Part shown: positions 50,405 to 61,287 of the stretch, one piece after another
Position numbering within the stretch: position 1 is the first letter of the stretch
Layout of the letters: every line of letters starts with the position of its first letter
NCBI GenBank assembly: GCA_030407315.1
Contig: JALQPE010000211.1
Location: 1 to 64,000 of the forward strand
DNA length: 64,000 bases
Source: Asparagopsis taxiformis
Lineage: Eukaryota > Rhodophyta > Florideophyceae > Bonnemaisoniales > Bonnemaisoniaceae
Direction of reading: 5' to 3'
Notes under the pieces: generated by a model
The model's database searches: none
What the model saw: the letters and a program-made list of their open reading frames with translations, nothing else
Told to the model about the DNA's origin: nothing
Translations under genes and position numbers: made by a program

Positions 50405-51314
50405 TCATCCATTATACATGCAGTTGTTCTCCTGGCACATAAAACAGGCAGACGTGCTCTCAAACTCGCTTGCAACAGGTGCCTTAAAGCGTCTACTCCT
50501 CCACACGAAAAAGGAACCGGACTTTGATATCCAATTAAGCACCAAGGCCACAACACTTCTTTTCACATAAGGCATCACATCCTCGTTCAAACATTGAAAA
50601 CAATCATTTTCAGCTAAAGCTTCCTCGCTCAATTCAACCTCGAACGCATCATTATTTTCGTTGCGATGCTCCATAGATGTCGCAACGTTAGTGAATAATG
50701 GAATATAAAAGCTCTCCTTCAGAGAATCACCGAGTACGTTTCCATTTTCATCAATCTTATTCAAATATATTCCTGAAAGCATACCTCCATAGAGAATAGA
50801 CGCCAGCAACAAGCCAGTGTTGAGGTGCGAGAGCGAGCACCCTTTCGCAGGCCCGTTTTCAATCGTTAGACGCGAGCATTAGTGATGATTGTTCTCGGCA
50901 TGGCGAGCTCTTCTGTGATTTGCGTAAATTTGGCATCATAAAACCTAATTTAGCATTTCTGGACAGTTTGTGGGATCTGTAAAGCGCCCTTGAAGGTTAT
51001 GTATTCTCTCTCATTGGAGTACAAGTAGCGTAACTGACCGCCGATTACGCCATTGCGGTTGATAGAGACCAATGAATTCGTTCGGCCTGGAGCTTGTCAA
51101 GCAAGGCTGACCTTAAATACTTGACATATAGATTGCGAATCAAGGTATTTATCTGCTTTGATACGTTTCTGGGCACGAAGCCAAGCAGAAGATTTATTGT
51201 AATGGCAAGCTTGGAATACAGCTCGTCTGCTGGTCGGTTATTGTTGGTTTCTGTACACTGTTCTCTTTGAAGGTTATCATCGAAATTACAGCTGAAAGTG
51301 CGTTGAACAAACAC
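50405..51314 (-). pseudogene. Possible degraded gene (two coding-like minus-strand segments)
   Basis: Two minus-strand open stretches look coding by residue pattern: 51,314-51,045 (A-D-E-L-Y-S-K-L-A-I-T-I-N-L-L-L and S-K-Q-I-N-T-L-I-R-N-L-Y-V-K-Y-L) and 50,878-50,405 (G-L-L-L-A-S-I-L-Y-G-G-M-L and F-E-V-E-L-S-E-E-A-L-A-E-N-D). Neither begins at a clear ATG, and I cannot place an intron that joins them. They could be exons of a real gene or remnants of one. No family was recognised. Confidence 0.25.
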
Positions 51315-52619
51315 AAGCGAATGAGAATAATTGAGCTTTCACAAGAGAAGGGAGATACTGTAATGGAATGCATTACAGCCTCAATAGGAAAATAGAAATC
51401 GGGATTTCAAGAGAAAATGATTAATCAGGATCCAAACGTTGATGCAAAAATACCCTGGCGTGGTGCGGCGCAGCACAGCGGAGCAACAGCAGCGATTGCT
51501 TCTAGAGGAATATGACAAGTGATAGAACAGAATGTCAATTCTCATGGGCCATGCGCATCAAGCATCGGCGATATAAGCGTAGAGGTGCTGTGGAGCGCAT
51601 AACTGGTACTCGAGGATCTACTTGTAACAAATTAGCGAGATTTGCAAGCAGGCGGGCTGTGAATAAAAAACGTATCGCGCCGTGGACGGCAGTTACAATG
51701 CACCAATAAATGCACGTGCATTCAAAAACCAAAAGCGGCGACCTTCATGGCGGATCAATCGTCATAGATCTGATCACTTGTCATCGTTTGAACAAAGCAG
51801 CCGCTATCACGCATCGGCTGGCCCGTTGTGCGCTACCTTGGCGTCGACCTCCACACATTACAGTTTTTGATGCAGCACAGTACGCCTGGTCTGGCCTGGC
51901 CTTTGCTGGCCTAGCGCATGGGTGCGATGTACCGAGGGGAACAAACGTCCATAAAGGAAACCATCGACGCGTGCCGTGCCGTGCTGTGCCGTATGACGGT
52001 TGTGCTCGCGACCGCTGCAGTAGTGCATACTGGTAGCGCGTGAATTGGCGGCGGCACTCAGAAAGGGGGGCGGCGAGGCGAGGCGTGGCGGCGCATGGCG
52101 GTGGGGACCGCCAATGCTTTGCAAATGTAACGCTCCCGGTCCTGCTAAGGTAACATATGCTTGTAATGGCAGCGCAATGTAATTTCGGGCCGGTCGACCC
52201 ACTCGAACAATATACGCCTCTCATAACAATACAGCAGCGCGCAAATTGACAGCATTGCGACCAACTCAACGGCACGTCACATTCCAAAACATCGTGCTAA
52301 AATTCTAAAATTGTAAATTAAAGTTGCAAATGCACACGTCACACGACCGCAAAATTTGTTGTTTAAATATCATACCACACATGCTCCACGCCAGCTACAC
52401 TTTGCATAAACGCACGCGTACCACAGCAGCCAACCAGTCTGCTCGCCTGTCTGCCAGCCACCACCGCCTCTTGTCCGCGACCGCCCGTCTGCCTACCGTA
52501 TCTAAAAACTATGCCATGCCACGCTTCAGCTCGTCGCGTCTAACCGCCGCATTCCGCCCCCTCTCCCGCCCCAAACCCATCCACACGCCCCCCACCGCCC
52601 CCACCAACTGCCCGTCGTC

Positions 52620-54371
52620 ATGGCCGACAGCCAGATGAAAATCCACGTCAACACCGATGGTGTCGTGGAGTTTTCCGTTTCTCTCAATGGTGACGTGGAT
52701 CCCACCGTGGTGGCTACCATGGTTGCAGCAGTGCGCGCCGGTGTGGTCCGCTCACCATCCACACCTTCATCCATTACCGACTCTCGCAGACACTATCATC
52801 ACACCCGTGCCGCTTCGCTTTCCCGCAAGCACACCTTTGATCAACCCCGAAGTCCCGACTCCCCGCGTCTCAACCCTACCCCTTCCAACCATCGCTATTC
52901 CGCTCCCAACGATGCTTCGCCCTCCCCGCTCGTCTACGCACCCATTCAAAAGCTCTCCGTCCGCCAACTCGCCGCCGAACTCGAATCCCAACAACAAGCC
53001 GACAGACTGCCTCCCCCGACGCCCTTCACCGACTACGATCCAATTCGCGAGTTCTCCTCGTCTCCCGCATTGTGGCTTAGCAATAAGCGATCCCCGTATG
53101 TAGATAATTTGGAGGTGGAGCATCTCAGTCCAGCTCCCCAATCACCATTGTCGAGTACAAACTCTTCGCATATTCGAAATCTGCCCACCCGCCGATCTTC
53201 GTCAATGGCGCGTCGACCACCACCGTCTACGGATCGACGAAGCTCAGTTATCTATCCTGAAAAGGCACCTGAAGTGCTGGCAACCACCGTTCCCGATGCA
53301 AATCGCCCAATTTCAAATCGCCCAGTCCGCACACTTTCGCTTCCCAGTGCATCGCGACTAGACCATTTCAACGATTTGTTGTTCGGAGACGACATCTCCT
53401 CACAGGACCTCTCAGCTGCTGCCCACTTCGGAACAAGGAAAAGCAAATCTACTTCGCAAGCTGCACCGCAAGACGACGACGTTTCACCGGCATCATCTAT
53501 TCCAGTGCTATCACCAAAACGACGTGCAGGGAAAGGCTCACTATACAATGATCGTTCAAATTCACCTACACCCGACCCGTACGTCCCACCACACGATTTA
53601 ACTGATGAAGGGTCAAAACGAGAAACGTCCATGCTCGATGCGCCGCTCATCATGCACCGCGCGGCTTCTCAATCTCCGCTCATTCTGGAGTCAGGTCATG
53701 CGGAGCAGGACCCCGAGGATGCGTGGGATAATGTCGAGTATGTGCTTACAGAGGAGTACAGGGACAAACCTAAGCATCCAGGGTTGGATAACCGTGATCG
53801 TACGGGACGTGCTGGCACAATGGGACGATCGGCAGCGTGGCGATTATTCCATTCCATCGGTGCTAACTTTTCGCGGAAAAGGCCGGATCACAGTGAGGAC
53901 ATTCACCAAGGCACACTTGCAAGTGCTAATAATAATAGCACGCATTTCGGGGAAGTGGACAAATCAGCAGACATGCAATTCCGTTCACAGCCTCGGCGTC
54001 ATCGCGGGTATATATTCGGGCGTAATACTGTAAATAGTCCCGGGCTGTGGTTGGAATTCTCATCACCGCTCTCGATAGAGCGCATGCTCGCCGAGATGGG
54101 CAAGATCTCCAAGGCGATGGGGTATCAAGTGTGGCGCAGGCCGGGCGAAAATAAGTTGCGCTGTATCCGACAGTTGACGCATCGGCACGAGATGCACATG
54201 GTTATCCTAGTGGGATCGGTACGTCTTCCAGAGGGTCCAATAACGGTCGTGAGATTGCGGCGGGCGCGTGGCGACAGAAATCGCACTGAATGGTGGCGTT
54301 ACTCACATTATTATCGCGAGGTTGTCGAGAGACTACGAAGAAGTGGAGTCGAGGTATCTGCCGAGGTTTGA
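52620..54371 (+). CDS. Protein with a C-terminal KA1-like domain and long disordered region
   Basis: A 583-residue single-exon protein, ATG at 52,620. About residues 1-440 are Ser/Pro/Arg-rich and disordered-looking, with an N-terminal 45-residue part (M-A-D-S-Q-M-K-I-H-V-N-T-D-G-V-V-E-F) that may be ordered. The last about 105 residues (from G-L-W-L-E-F-S-S-P-L) resemble the kinase-associated KA1 domain: M-L-A-E-M-G-K-I-S-K-A-M-G-Y, then V-R-L-R-R-A-R-G, and W-W-R-Y-S-H-Y-Y near the end. KA1 domains bind acidic phospholipids. No kinase domain is present. Its convergent neighbour PSMB1 ends about 310 bp away. Confidence 0.65.
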   Translation: MADSQMKIHVNTDGVVEFSVSLNGDVDPTVVATMVAAVRAGVVRSPSTPSSITDSRRHYHHTRAASLSRKHTFDQPRSPDSPRLNPTPSNHRYSAPNDASPSPLVYAPIQKLSVRQLAAELESQQQADRLPPPTPFTDYDPIREFSSSPALWLSNKRSPYVDNLEVEHLSPAPQSPLSSTNSSHIRNLPTRRSSSMARRPPPSTDRRSSVIYPEKAPEVLATTVPDANRPISNRPVRTLSLPSASRLDHFNDLLFGDDISSQDLSAAAHFGTRKSKSTSQAAPQDDDVSPASSIPVLSPKRRAGKGSLYNDRSNSPTPDPYVPPHDLTDEGSKRETSMLDAPLIMHRAASQSPLILESGHAEQDPEDAWDNVEYVLTEEYRDKPKHPGLDNRDRTGRAGTMGRSAAWRLFHSIGANFSRKRPDHSEDIHQGTLASANNNSTHFGEVDKSADMQFRSQPRRHRGYIFGRNTVNSPGLWLEFSSPLSIERMLAEMGKISKAMGYQVWRRPGENKLRCIRQLTHRHEMHMVILVGSVRLPEGPITVVRLRRARGDRNRTEWWRYSHYYREVVERLRRSGVEVSAEV

Positions 54372-54681
54372 TGATGATGCCACATTTTTTATTCATTTGT
54401 TGAATAAATTGGACGACTACGGTTCAAGTCTTGATGCAGGCAGGCAGCCAGTTGAGGCACTTTTGTCGCTGACGCCAGCGTTAGGGTTCGCACGCGAGTG
54501 TTGGGTGGACTTGAACAGCATCGAGACAAACATATTTATCGATAACTTCAAACTTGAAGCTACGCCACGTAAACTCGCAGGGAGCAATCAAAATTTGTCT
54601 ATACGCACTTGAATTGTTATCTCGATCTTAAAACCAACTCGTCTTTACTGTGAAAATGGAATTTAGAATATAAGTACAAAG

Positions 54682-55625
54682 TTAGTCCGCCCGCAGTTCG
54701 AACTTTTCAATTTCAACGCCCTTGGCTGTGATCTTGCATATCTCCACCATATCACCCGTGTAGATATCTCTCTCGCCCGCAGAAGTGAATGCATCCTTGA
54801 CAAGCTCCACACACGGTTCTAGTAAGAGCTCTGCGGGCTTCATCTCCGGAGCCATCTGCCTGAATTCCAGTTGATTATCGAGAACAGGCTGCAAAAGTGT
54901 TTGTCCAGTACCACTGCAAACGGCACGAACCTTCTCATGAGAACCGATAGCATCATAGCCGTAGCTCCAACCTTCGCCTGTTTAGGTGCAAAGTAAACAT
55001 TTCCAGAACGACAAGTCAGCACATGACAAAGGTAGATGCATCCCGATGAACAAAGATCAATCGCAGCTATTTCCGCAAATTAGAGAGTGATGGCGTAGAG
55101 ATCGCGTGACTTACCATTTTCATCAATCCCACCCAATACATTGAATGTATAATATGGCTGGAAGCGACGATAATAGAGCATTGTAGACAACATCTGCGAC
55201 ACAGCAGTAAGCGACATGTCTTTGTGATGGTTGTACTTGTACTGAGCAATTCGAATCTTGAGCACCTTGTGCAACACAGCAATATCGCTTTGCATACCGC
55301 TGCTGGCAAGTACAACCTTATCCGTCAGTTTTATGATCCGACTGACGTATCTCGACGGGATAGAGTAGCCAGATCCGAGACGTGTGTCGCTCGCAACAAT
55401 GCTGTAATCCTTTCCGGACACAGCGACGACCGTGCCACCATTATTCTCGTACGGACTAAATTGACGACCGGCCGGACCCAAACTGTGCGCAATGCCCGTT
55501 TGATCTCCTGCTTCGATCGGATCGTCGGGTTCTACATGCTCGCCGAGCGTGAAGCCCTTCGGAGCTTCGCCGGGCGTCGCGAAAGGCAGCCCTCGAACAG
55601 AGGCATTGGGACGGAGGATGGACAT
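54682..55625 (-). CDS. PSMB1: 20S proteasome subunit beta-6 (PSMB1)
   Basis: A non-catalytic beta subunit of the 20S core. Exons 55,625-55,115 and 54,977-54,682 are joined across a 137-nt intron (GTAAGTC donor, AACAG acceptor, phase 1), giving 268 residues. The N-terminus is about 30 residues longer than in animals. Conserved parts include F-S-P-Y-E-N-N-G-G-T-V-V-A-V-S-G, A-S-D-T-R-L, L-T-D-K-V-V-L, the Y-Y-R-R-F-x-P-Y-Y-T-F-N-V-L-G-G-I-D stretch before the splice site, then Q-P-V-L-D-N-Q and G-E-R-D-I-Y-T-G-D. The fit to PSMB1 is clear. It is divergent from MAD1, 406 bp away. Confidence 0.93.
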
Positions 55626-56031
55626 TGCAGACTGGAAATTGGTGATCACAACGATACCACACGCTTCCTTCTCAGATGCAATTGGTAAAATCAGTGACTG
55701 CGTTTAGCCATTGTGCAGGACGAACCTGATGTCATCCAGAGCTGTTGCTGGAAGCAGGTCCACTTGTATTTTCGGAGTAATTAAATCTGAGGTTTATTAA
55801 TTGAAATTGTAATTTCACATCTTTCCGAACGTTATCATATGTGTCGGTAATTGTTTGATTTTCAAATCTGAAAACCAGCATCAATGATGTCATCAAGCTC
55901 CCTCGCTTTTGACGTCCCTGATTCGACCGCCTCCTTTCTATGCAACTATCCTTTAGTTGTTCCCGCAGCAAACTTTTCTACCAAATCCATTCATTGTAAT
56001 TGCATTCGCAAAGCTGAACTGTGACTGAATC

Positions 56032-58311
56032 ATGTCAGACCCGGAAAAGGTCGATGTATTCAATGCAGCATCAGAAGCTCTCCAACGTTTCTCAGAAGAC
56101 ATTGCCGATCTTCGTGATCCTGAGGTTCGCCACATAGTCGAACAAATTCCATTTCCTCCCCCATCTTCCAATACACCACCGCTTCCGCCAGATAAACCAG
56201 CTGAGCTCAAAGCACGTCTAATCGCAACTCAAACTGCCCTGTATGAGGCAGGGGAAGCCCTCACCCTCGCCAAATCTAATGCTACTGAACTGCGCAAGCG
56301 CGCAGCTAGGGCAGAAGGGAAAGTTGTAGAGCTTGAGGCTCAGCTAAAGGAGAAGGAATCCCAGCAAGGCGACGTCATCCGGCGCGCGAGTGAACGCATT
56401 GCCACTCTTGAACAGGAGAATGTTGCTGCTTCCAAAACCGCTGCTGAGAGCTCTTTACTGCTCACAGAGGTTGTCGAAAGGGGGCGTTCGGGCACTACAG
56501 TAATCACATCAGAGCGTGATGCTGCCATGCTTGAGTTGCGAGCAGCGAAACAGACCATAGAATCTTTGAAGAGAGATCTCGCTGCAGCGACGGAAGAGTT
56601 GCGTCAGGAGAAGAAGAACCATGAATTTGAACGGAATGGATTGGAAGGCCAAATTACTTCCCTAGAGCAGGAAGTTCAGTACTCGAGGAAGAATGTCGAC
56701 AAAATGGCTGATATCTCCTCAAAGGACATGAAGGAGCAGGGTCAAATTGTAGAGAGCATACAAAACGAAAATGTTCAGCTTAGAACAGAGCTCGCCGGTC
56801 AGAGTGAACAGATCACCAGTATCAGGAGAGAGCTCCGTGATGTCAGGAATTCATACATAGAACTACAGGAACAGTATCAAAAAGTCAAAGCAAGCGAACG
56901 AGACTTGGTATCATACAGAAGCGAAGTGGAGAGACTTCGTAAAGAGGGTAATCAATCTCAGGCTGCTGTACACCATCTTGCTGCTCTGACCGCTGAGAAG
57001 GAAGAGCTTTCACGCCTGATATGTGCCCTCTCCCCAACTGGAGATCCTCAAGAAGGCTTATCCATTTTGAGAAATTCGGCCCATCAACAAGGTGATGCTG
57101 ACTCCTCGGCTGTGTCCCAAGTGCGATCATTAATGCAAAAGCACCAACAGGAGCTTTTGGAAATCGAGCGAGCCATGCAGGAGCATGTATCTAATCTTCA
57201 ACAGCAGATCCGTTCGACCTCTGCGCGCCTTTCCCATGTGGAAGCGGAGAGAGATGCTATTGCTGCGGAGAGGGACGAAGCAAAATCTTCAGCGAAGCGC
57301 AATCAACGCATGCGTAAAGTTCTTCAGCGGGAGAAAAATCATCTTCACGCAGCGCTGGAGGAAATTGAAACAGACTTTGAGAAATCCAATGAGATGAGTG
57401 ATCCTGCTGAAAGAATGCAAGAACGTTGTAAAGCTGCTGAGCGGACAGCCGATGAATACAAAACAACAGCGGAGGAATTTGAAAAGTCGTTGGTGGAGTG
57501 TCAAAAAGAGCTTCGAGAGATCAAATCGAAGCTTGCGGCGTCATCGATACAAGATAGTGATATGGCAACGGACTTTCCCAGTACTGATGCTTTGAAGTCA
57601 CAACTGCGTGACGCCCTCAAGGCCGCATCTGAAGCGGTAAGGAGTAGAATAGAGGCTGAAACACTTGCCAAACAAGCTAAGTTGCGACTTTGCGAACTAC
57701 AAGAGGAAATGAAGCAGTTGAAGCTTCATGATGAAGTAATGGTTCTCAGTTCGGGTGATCTAGACTACGACCCGTCAAAAACCAAGGTCTTCCATTTCAT
57801 CCAAAATCCTCTACGAAAGGCAATGATTGAAGACAAACTACGTCGCGAAAGCGCTGCAAGTAAGAAAAGATCGCGCAGCGAAATGGATTGTTCCATGTCA
57901 CCAGCGGGGGATGTATCTGGTGGTGGAGACAATACAGAATTGCAGAAGGAAATTGAAGTGCTTACAAGGCGTAATTCTGAACTGGAGAAAGCTTCCAAAG
58001 TCGGGATGAGAACTGGAGAGATTGCGAAGAAGAAAATCGAAGAAGTGCGTGCGGCTGTGTACAATTTATTCGGGTGGTCCATGAGAGTTACAGGGGCAAA
58101 GTATACGATTAGTTCAATCTACGCTGCAGACCAAAACGACTTTTTGGAGTTTGGCATCAATGAGAAAGGAACGATGTCGTTGATTGAAACGGAATATGCA
58201 TCTCGTCTGACAGACGAACTCGAGGAATTTGTACATAAGAGAAACTCGTTTCCCGCTCTTCTCGCCAACATCACTATTGAAAACTTCGACCAAACAACAG
58301 CTGTTCTTTAA
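56032..58311 (+). CDS. MAD1: Spindle checkpoint protein MAD1
   Basis: MAD1 holds MAD2 at unattached kinetochores. A 759-residue single-exon protein, ATG at 56,032. Almost all of it is coiled coil (A-R-A-E-G-K-V-V-E-L-E-A-Q-L-K-E-K and many similar). Near the end K-V-F-H-F-I-Q-N-P matches the conserved R-V-L-H-M-x-x-N-P segment. The globular C-terminal domain (about residues 680-759: L-F-G-W-S-M-R-V-T-G, then D-F-L-E-F-G-I-N, then L-I-E-T-E-Y and F-P-A-L-L-A-N-I-T) matches the MAD1 C-terminus. I did not locate the MAD2-interaction motif with confidence. Confidence 0.88.
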   Translation: MSDPEKVDVFNAASEALQRFSEDIADLRDPEVRHIVEQIPFPPPSSNTPPLPPDKPAELKARLIATQTALYEAGEALTLAKSNATELRKRAARAEGKVVELEAQLKEKESQQGDVIRRASERIATLEQENVAASKTAAESSLLLTEVVERGRSGTTVITSERDAAMLELRAAKQTIESLKRDLAAATEELRQEKKNHEFERNGLEGQITSLEQEVQYSRKNVDKMADISSKDMKEQGQIVESIQNENVQLRTELAGQSEQITSIRRELRDVRNSYIELQEQYQKVKASERDLVSYRSEVERLRKEGNQSQAAVHHLAALTAEKEELSRLICALSPTGDPQEGLSILRNSAHQQGDADSSAVSQVRSLMQKHQQELLEIERAMQEHVSNLQQQIRSTSARLSHVEAERDAIAAERDEAKSSAKRNQRMRKVLQREKNHLHAALEEIETDFEKSNEMSDPAERMQERCKAAERTADEYKTTAEEFEKSLVECQKELREIKSKLAASSIQDSDMATDFPSTDALKSQLRDALKAASEAVRSRIEAETLAKQAKLRLCELQEEMKQLKLHDEVMVLSSGDLDYDPSKTKVFHFIQNPLRKAMIEDKLRRESAASKKRSRSEMDCSMSPAGDVSGGGDNTELQKEIEVLTRRNSELEKASKVGMRTGEIAKKKIEEVRAAVYNLFGWSMRVTGAKYTISSIYAADQNDFLEFGINEKGTMSLIETEYASRLTDELEEFVHKRNSFPALLANITIENFDQTTAVL

Positions 58312-58771
58312 GCACTTGCGAGGTAGCTTGTTCTATCTCTTTTTTTGTCCACTAGGCGTGGTTGGCACATTATGCGGTCACGATTCAAAGTAGACGAATT
58401 GACTGTGAAGCAACTCCACAGTGCAACATGTACATTCAACTATGTGATCCTATAAAAGTAAGGAACATCAGAAAGATTAGCATTAGTTATCTTCATTCAC
58501 GTTTTGATCTCCACCCAACTCGCGCATTTCCAGTGAGATAGTCGACAACTTTTGCCAAATTTTCAGCTGGAAAGAAAGAATACGTCAATAGAGATTTTCA
58601 GTGACTCAAATTCGAAGAAACGTGTGTGGTGAGAAATTCTTCAAAGCACTGAGCTGGTGATGAACTAGTCCCACTAGTTACTCGTGACCTGGCTTTACTA
58701 AGCAGAGCATGTTCGCACCAGACAGAACGCTGCGAAACTGTTTAGATGCTTGCTGCTGATTGTCCAACGCA

Positions 58772-59662
58772 ATGCGAGCACTGATGCACTCGCTCTGCTT
58801 TACATCAAATTGGGTTCCTTCCCTCAATTCAGTGAGATCTCGGGTTTTGACTCCACGCTACTTGTCATCAAACACTCAACCTGGGCCACGACAGTATACC
58901 ACAACTATGAGTGCAGAAACGGTTCGCGAAGTTTCTCCGATTGCAACAGCTCTAAACAATGTTCGTGCGCGAATCGAAGCAGTGGGCAGTAGCCATAATA
59001 ATAACACCGCAGAACTGGTTGCGGTGTCAAAAACCAAGCCTGTGGAATTATTGCAAGCTGCATACGATGCCGGACAAAGGCACTTTGGGGAAAACTACGT
59101 ACAGGAACTTGTAGCGAAGGCACCGCAACTTCCCGAAGACATCAAATGGCATTTCATCGGTGCGTTGCAATCCAACAAAGCGAAAGTCCTGCTGGCGATT
59201 CCAAATCTCTACATCGTTGAAAGTGTAGACAGACAGAAAACTGCTGCTGCTCTGAATAAGGCAGTGAGTGCAGTCGGTCGAGCTGAGAAGCTGCGCGTAA
59301 TGGTGCAAGTCAATACCTCTCGAGAGGCCTCTAAATCAGGGTGCACACCAGGCGAGACTTTGGAATTGGCAAAGTTTGTGCATGACGAATGCGCGGAGCT
59401 GGAGTTAGCAGGACTGATGACTATTGGCGCACCGGATACGTCAGAAAGTCCAGAGGCGTTCAAGGTTTTGGCAGAAGAGCGTGTCGCGGTGGCGAATGGT
59501 TTGGGCAAGGAGATTTCGTCGCTCAAGTTATCAATGGGCATGAGCAGCGACTTTGAGGCTGCTATCAGAATGGGAAGCAACTCTGTTCGCGTAGGAAGCA
59601 CTATTTTCGGAGCGAGGGAATACCCGGCCGAGAAAACGCGACATGGTAGGCGTGTACATTAA
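58772..59662 (+). CDS. PLPBP: Pyridoxal-phosphate homeostasis protein (YggS/PROSC family)
   Basis: A PLP-binding protein that keeps free PLP in check; it has no known catalytic activity. The ATG at 58,772 would give 296 residues with an N-terminal extension (M-R-A-L-M-H-S-L-C-F and a Ser/Arg-rich stretch) that looks like an organelle signal; the internal ATG at 58,907 (M-S-A-E-T-V-R-E-V) would give the cytosolic core, so both may be used. Conserved landmarks are L-V-A-V-S-K-T-K-P (with the PLP lysine), H-F-G-E-N-Y-V-Q-E-L, K-W-H-F-I-G-A-L-Q-S-N-K and G-L-M-T-I-G, then M-G-M-S-S-D-F and V-R-V-G-S-T-I-F-G. Confidence 0.93.
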   Translation: MRALMHSLCFTSNWVPSLNSVRSRVLTPRYLSSNTQPGPRQYTTTMSAETVREVSPIATALNNVRARIEAVGSSHNNNTAELVAVSKTKPVELLQAAYDAGQRHFGENYVQELVAKAPQLPEDIKWHFIGALQSNKAKVLLAIPNLYIVESVDRQKTAAALNKAVSAVGRAEKLRVMVQVNTSREASKSGCTPGETLELAKFVHDECAELELAGLMTIGAPDTSESPEAFKVLAEERVAVANGLGKEISSLKLSMGMSSDFEAAIRMGSNSVRVGSTIFGAREYPAEKTRHGRRVH

Positions 59663-59844
59663 GCGGTATAGAGTAGTCGTCGATTAGTCTGAACAAATCA
59701 ATGTTTATTAAGCACTTGACTAGTCAGTCATGTCGTAGTCACGCGTGTTATCACTTCCTTTACACAACAAATGCCGACGCGATGAATCAAAAAGTTAACA
59801 TCGACGCACTGCCCATAACATATACGAAATTACAGGTCACTGCT

Positions 59845-60096
59845 TCACTTGGATCCCAATCTTCCCCATATGTGAAGCATGACGACGACAACAAGATAAA
59901 CAATTGAGCTCATGACGACGAAGAAGGGCCCGACCTTGAAGCCTGGTGCAGAGTCATTGTAAAGACGAACTGAGAATGCTCCCGCTGTACCGCCCTGGCT
60001 TCCTGGTGTTGGTGCGGAGCGAGCGTTGGACTTTCCAGTACCACTTCCAGTTGTTCTCCTTCGGAGGCCCGCAGCTGATGGTCCTGTCCCGCTCAT
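59845..60096 (-). CDS. SEC61B: SEC61 beta subunit of the ER translocon
   Basis: A small tail-anchored subunit of the ER protein-conducting channel. The 83-residue product begins at the ATG at 60,096. After a Gly/Ser/Arg-rich N-terminal part comes the family signature: L-Y-N-D-S-A-P-G-F-K-V-G-P-F-F-V-V-M-S, then the membrane span ending in L-H-I-W-G-R, which matches animal SEC61B. The length agrees with the family (about 80-100). It is convergent with PLPBP, 182 bp away. Confidence 0.92.
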   Translation of the reverse strand: MSGTGPSAAGLRRRTTGSGTGKSNARSAPTPGSQGGTAGAFSVRLYNDSAPGFKVGPFFVVMSSIVYLVVVVMLHIWGRLGSK

Positions 60097-61287
60097 GTTA
60101 TTCTCTTTTCGTCAACTGGATAGAATGAAGTAGATCGAACGTTGAGGTTGGCTTGGAAGACAATAGCAAATCTGATTGCGATAATGATGGCTTGGATTGG
60201 TTTTTATGTTAGGATGGAGACATGCATGTCGGTAGATGGACTGACGGTGTAAAAACCGCTGGCTGGCCGATTCAATCAACAAGATGAAAACCCAGCAAAC
60301 TTTTAAATTGCGTAAAATATGAAATATTCCCAGGACGATTATTAATTTGCAAAATACATTACAGCTTGTGTGCGTAAATAAATTGTAAGAGTTAGCGATG
60401 TCGCCACGTGGCAACGCGTCACTCGATTGCACGGGTTGCGCAACAAAGCGTTGTGGATCGAGTTCTCCATGACTAAGCGGCGCAAGTGAGTTTGTGCCGT
60501 TTGCGATGGTAGAAGGTAGAGCAATCAAGGATTCAACACTGGCTTCGAACGCGTGAAGCAAATAGGCGGGGATGGAGCAATGTGAAGATTATATTAGTTT
60601 CCGGAGAATTATAGCGGTGGGTAGTGGATGGGGGAAACAGTTGCAGCTGTGATAAGGAAGAGTCTAACAGATGTTCAGCGCTGTGGTCCACATGTCATAA
60701 TTGAGAAAAATAAAAGCAAACGTCGCTTTGCACTCGGAAGCGAGGGTAAGCAGAAAAAGCAACACGAGCATATGTATAGAACGATACGTGGAGAAAATGC
60801 GATTCTGAATATTACGGGCAATGACGCATTGCATTGCACCGCATTGACAAGATGAACTTGGACAAAAGGCCGAGTCGTCGAAGGACAGGAGAGGATTGCC
60901 GGCAAGGAGGCGGCAACGCGATTAATCAGCGCCGTCCAGCGACGCGCTCCTCAGGTGCGCAGTGGTACAAAAGTGTAGGAAAAGATTGAAATATTTTTTA
61001 AAATTTGAAATAGCGTTTCAAATCGTACAGTAGATGGTTGAGCCCGCCCAAGCGGCCACGAGCAGCCTCTTTTCATACAGTAGCACAGCAGGGGCGTTCT
61101 GTGCCGAGCAAAAAGCGAATCCTTTTCAAGCCACTTGAAGACAGAGCAAGCAATCGTTGTTTCGCAGTGGACATTGGCGCGAGTCCCACTCCGCCATGTC
61201 TTCCTTCTTCTTGACAAACCATCCTACCAAGTAAAGACTGCCACTTCTCATAGCAGTTTTTTCCTTTCTTCTTCCTCTGCCCCTGCA
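60097..61287. other. Divergent intergenic region, 1.19 kb
   Basis: Between the heads of SEC61B and BRE1. No supported gene: a coding-like minus-strand frame at 60,561-60,390 has no ATG at its head and no recognisable partner. Confidence 0.35.

Larger units (their letters stand above)
49793..52619. other. Gene-poor interval, 2.8 kb
   Basis: Between the PH-pseudokinase and the KA1-like gene. It holds pentanucleotide microsatellites (49,941-49,977 and about 51,968-51,992) and possible degraded exons on the minus strand (51,314-50,405, listed separately). I see no other feature. Confidence 0.4.

Noticed and set aside
54268..54612. Plus-strand frame overlapping the end of the KA1-like gene
   Set aside because: A different frame of the same strand, overlapping coding sequence, with no motif.
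60390..60561. Coding-like minus-strand frame upstream of SEC61B
   Set aside because: No ATG at its head and no exon partner; too weak to call.
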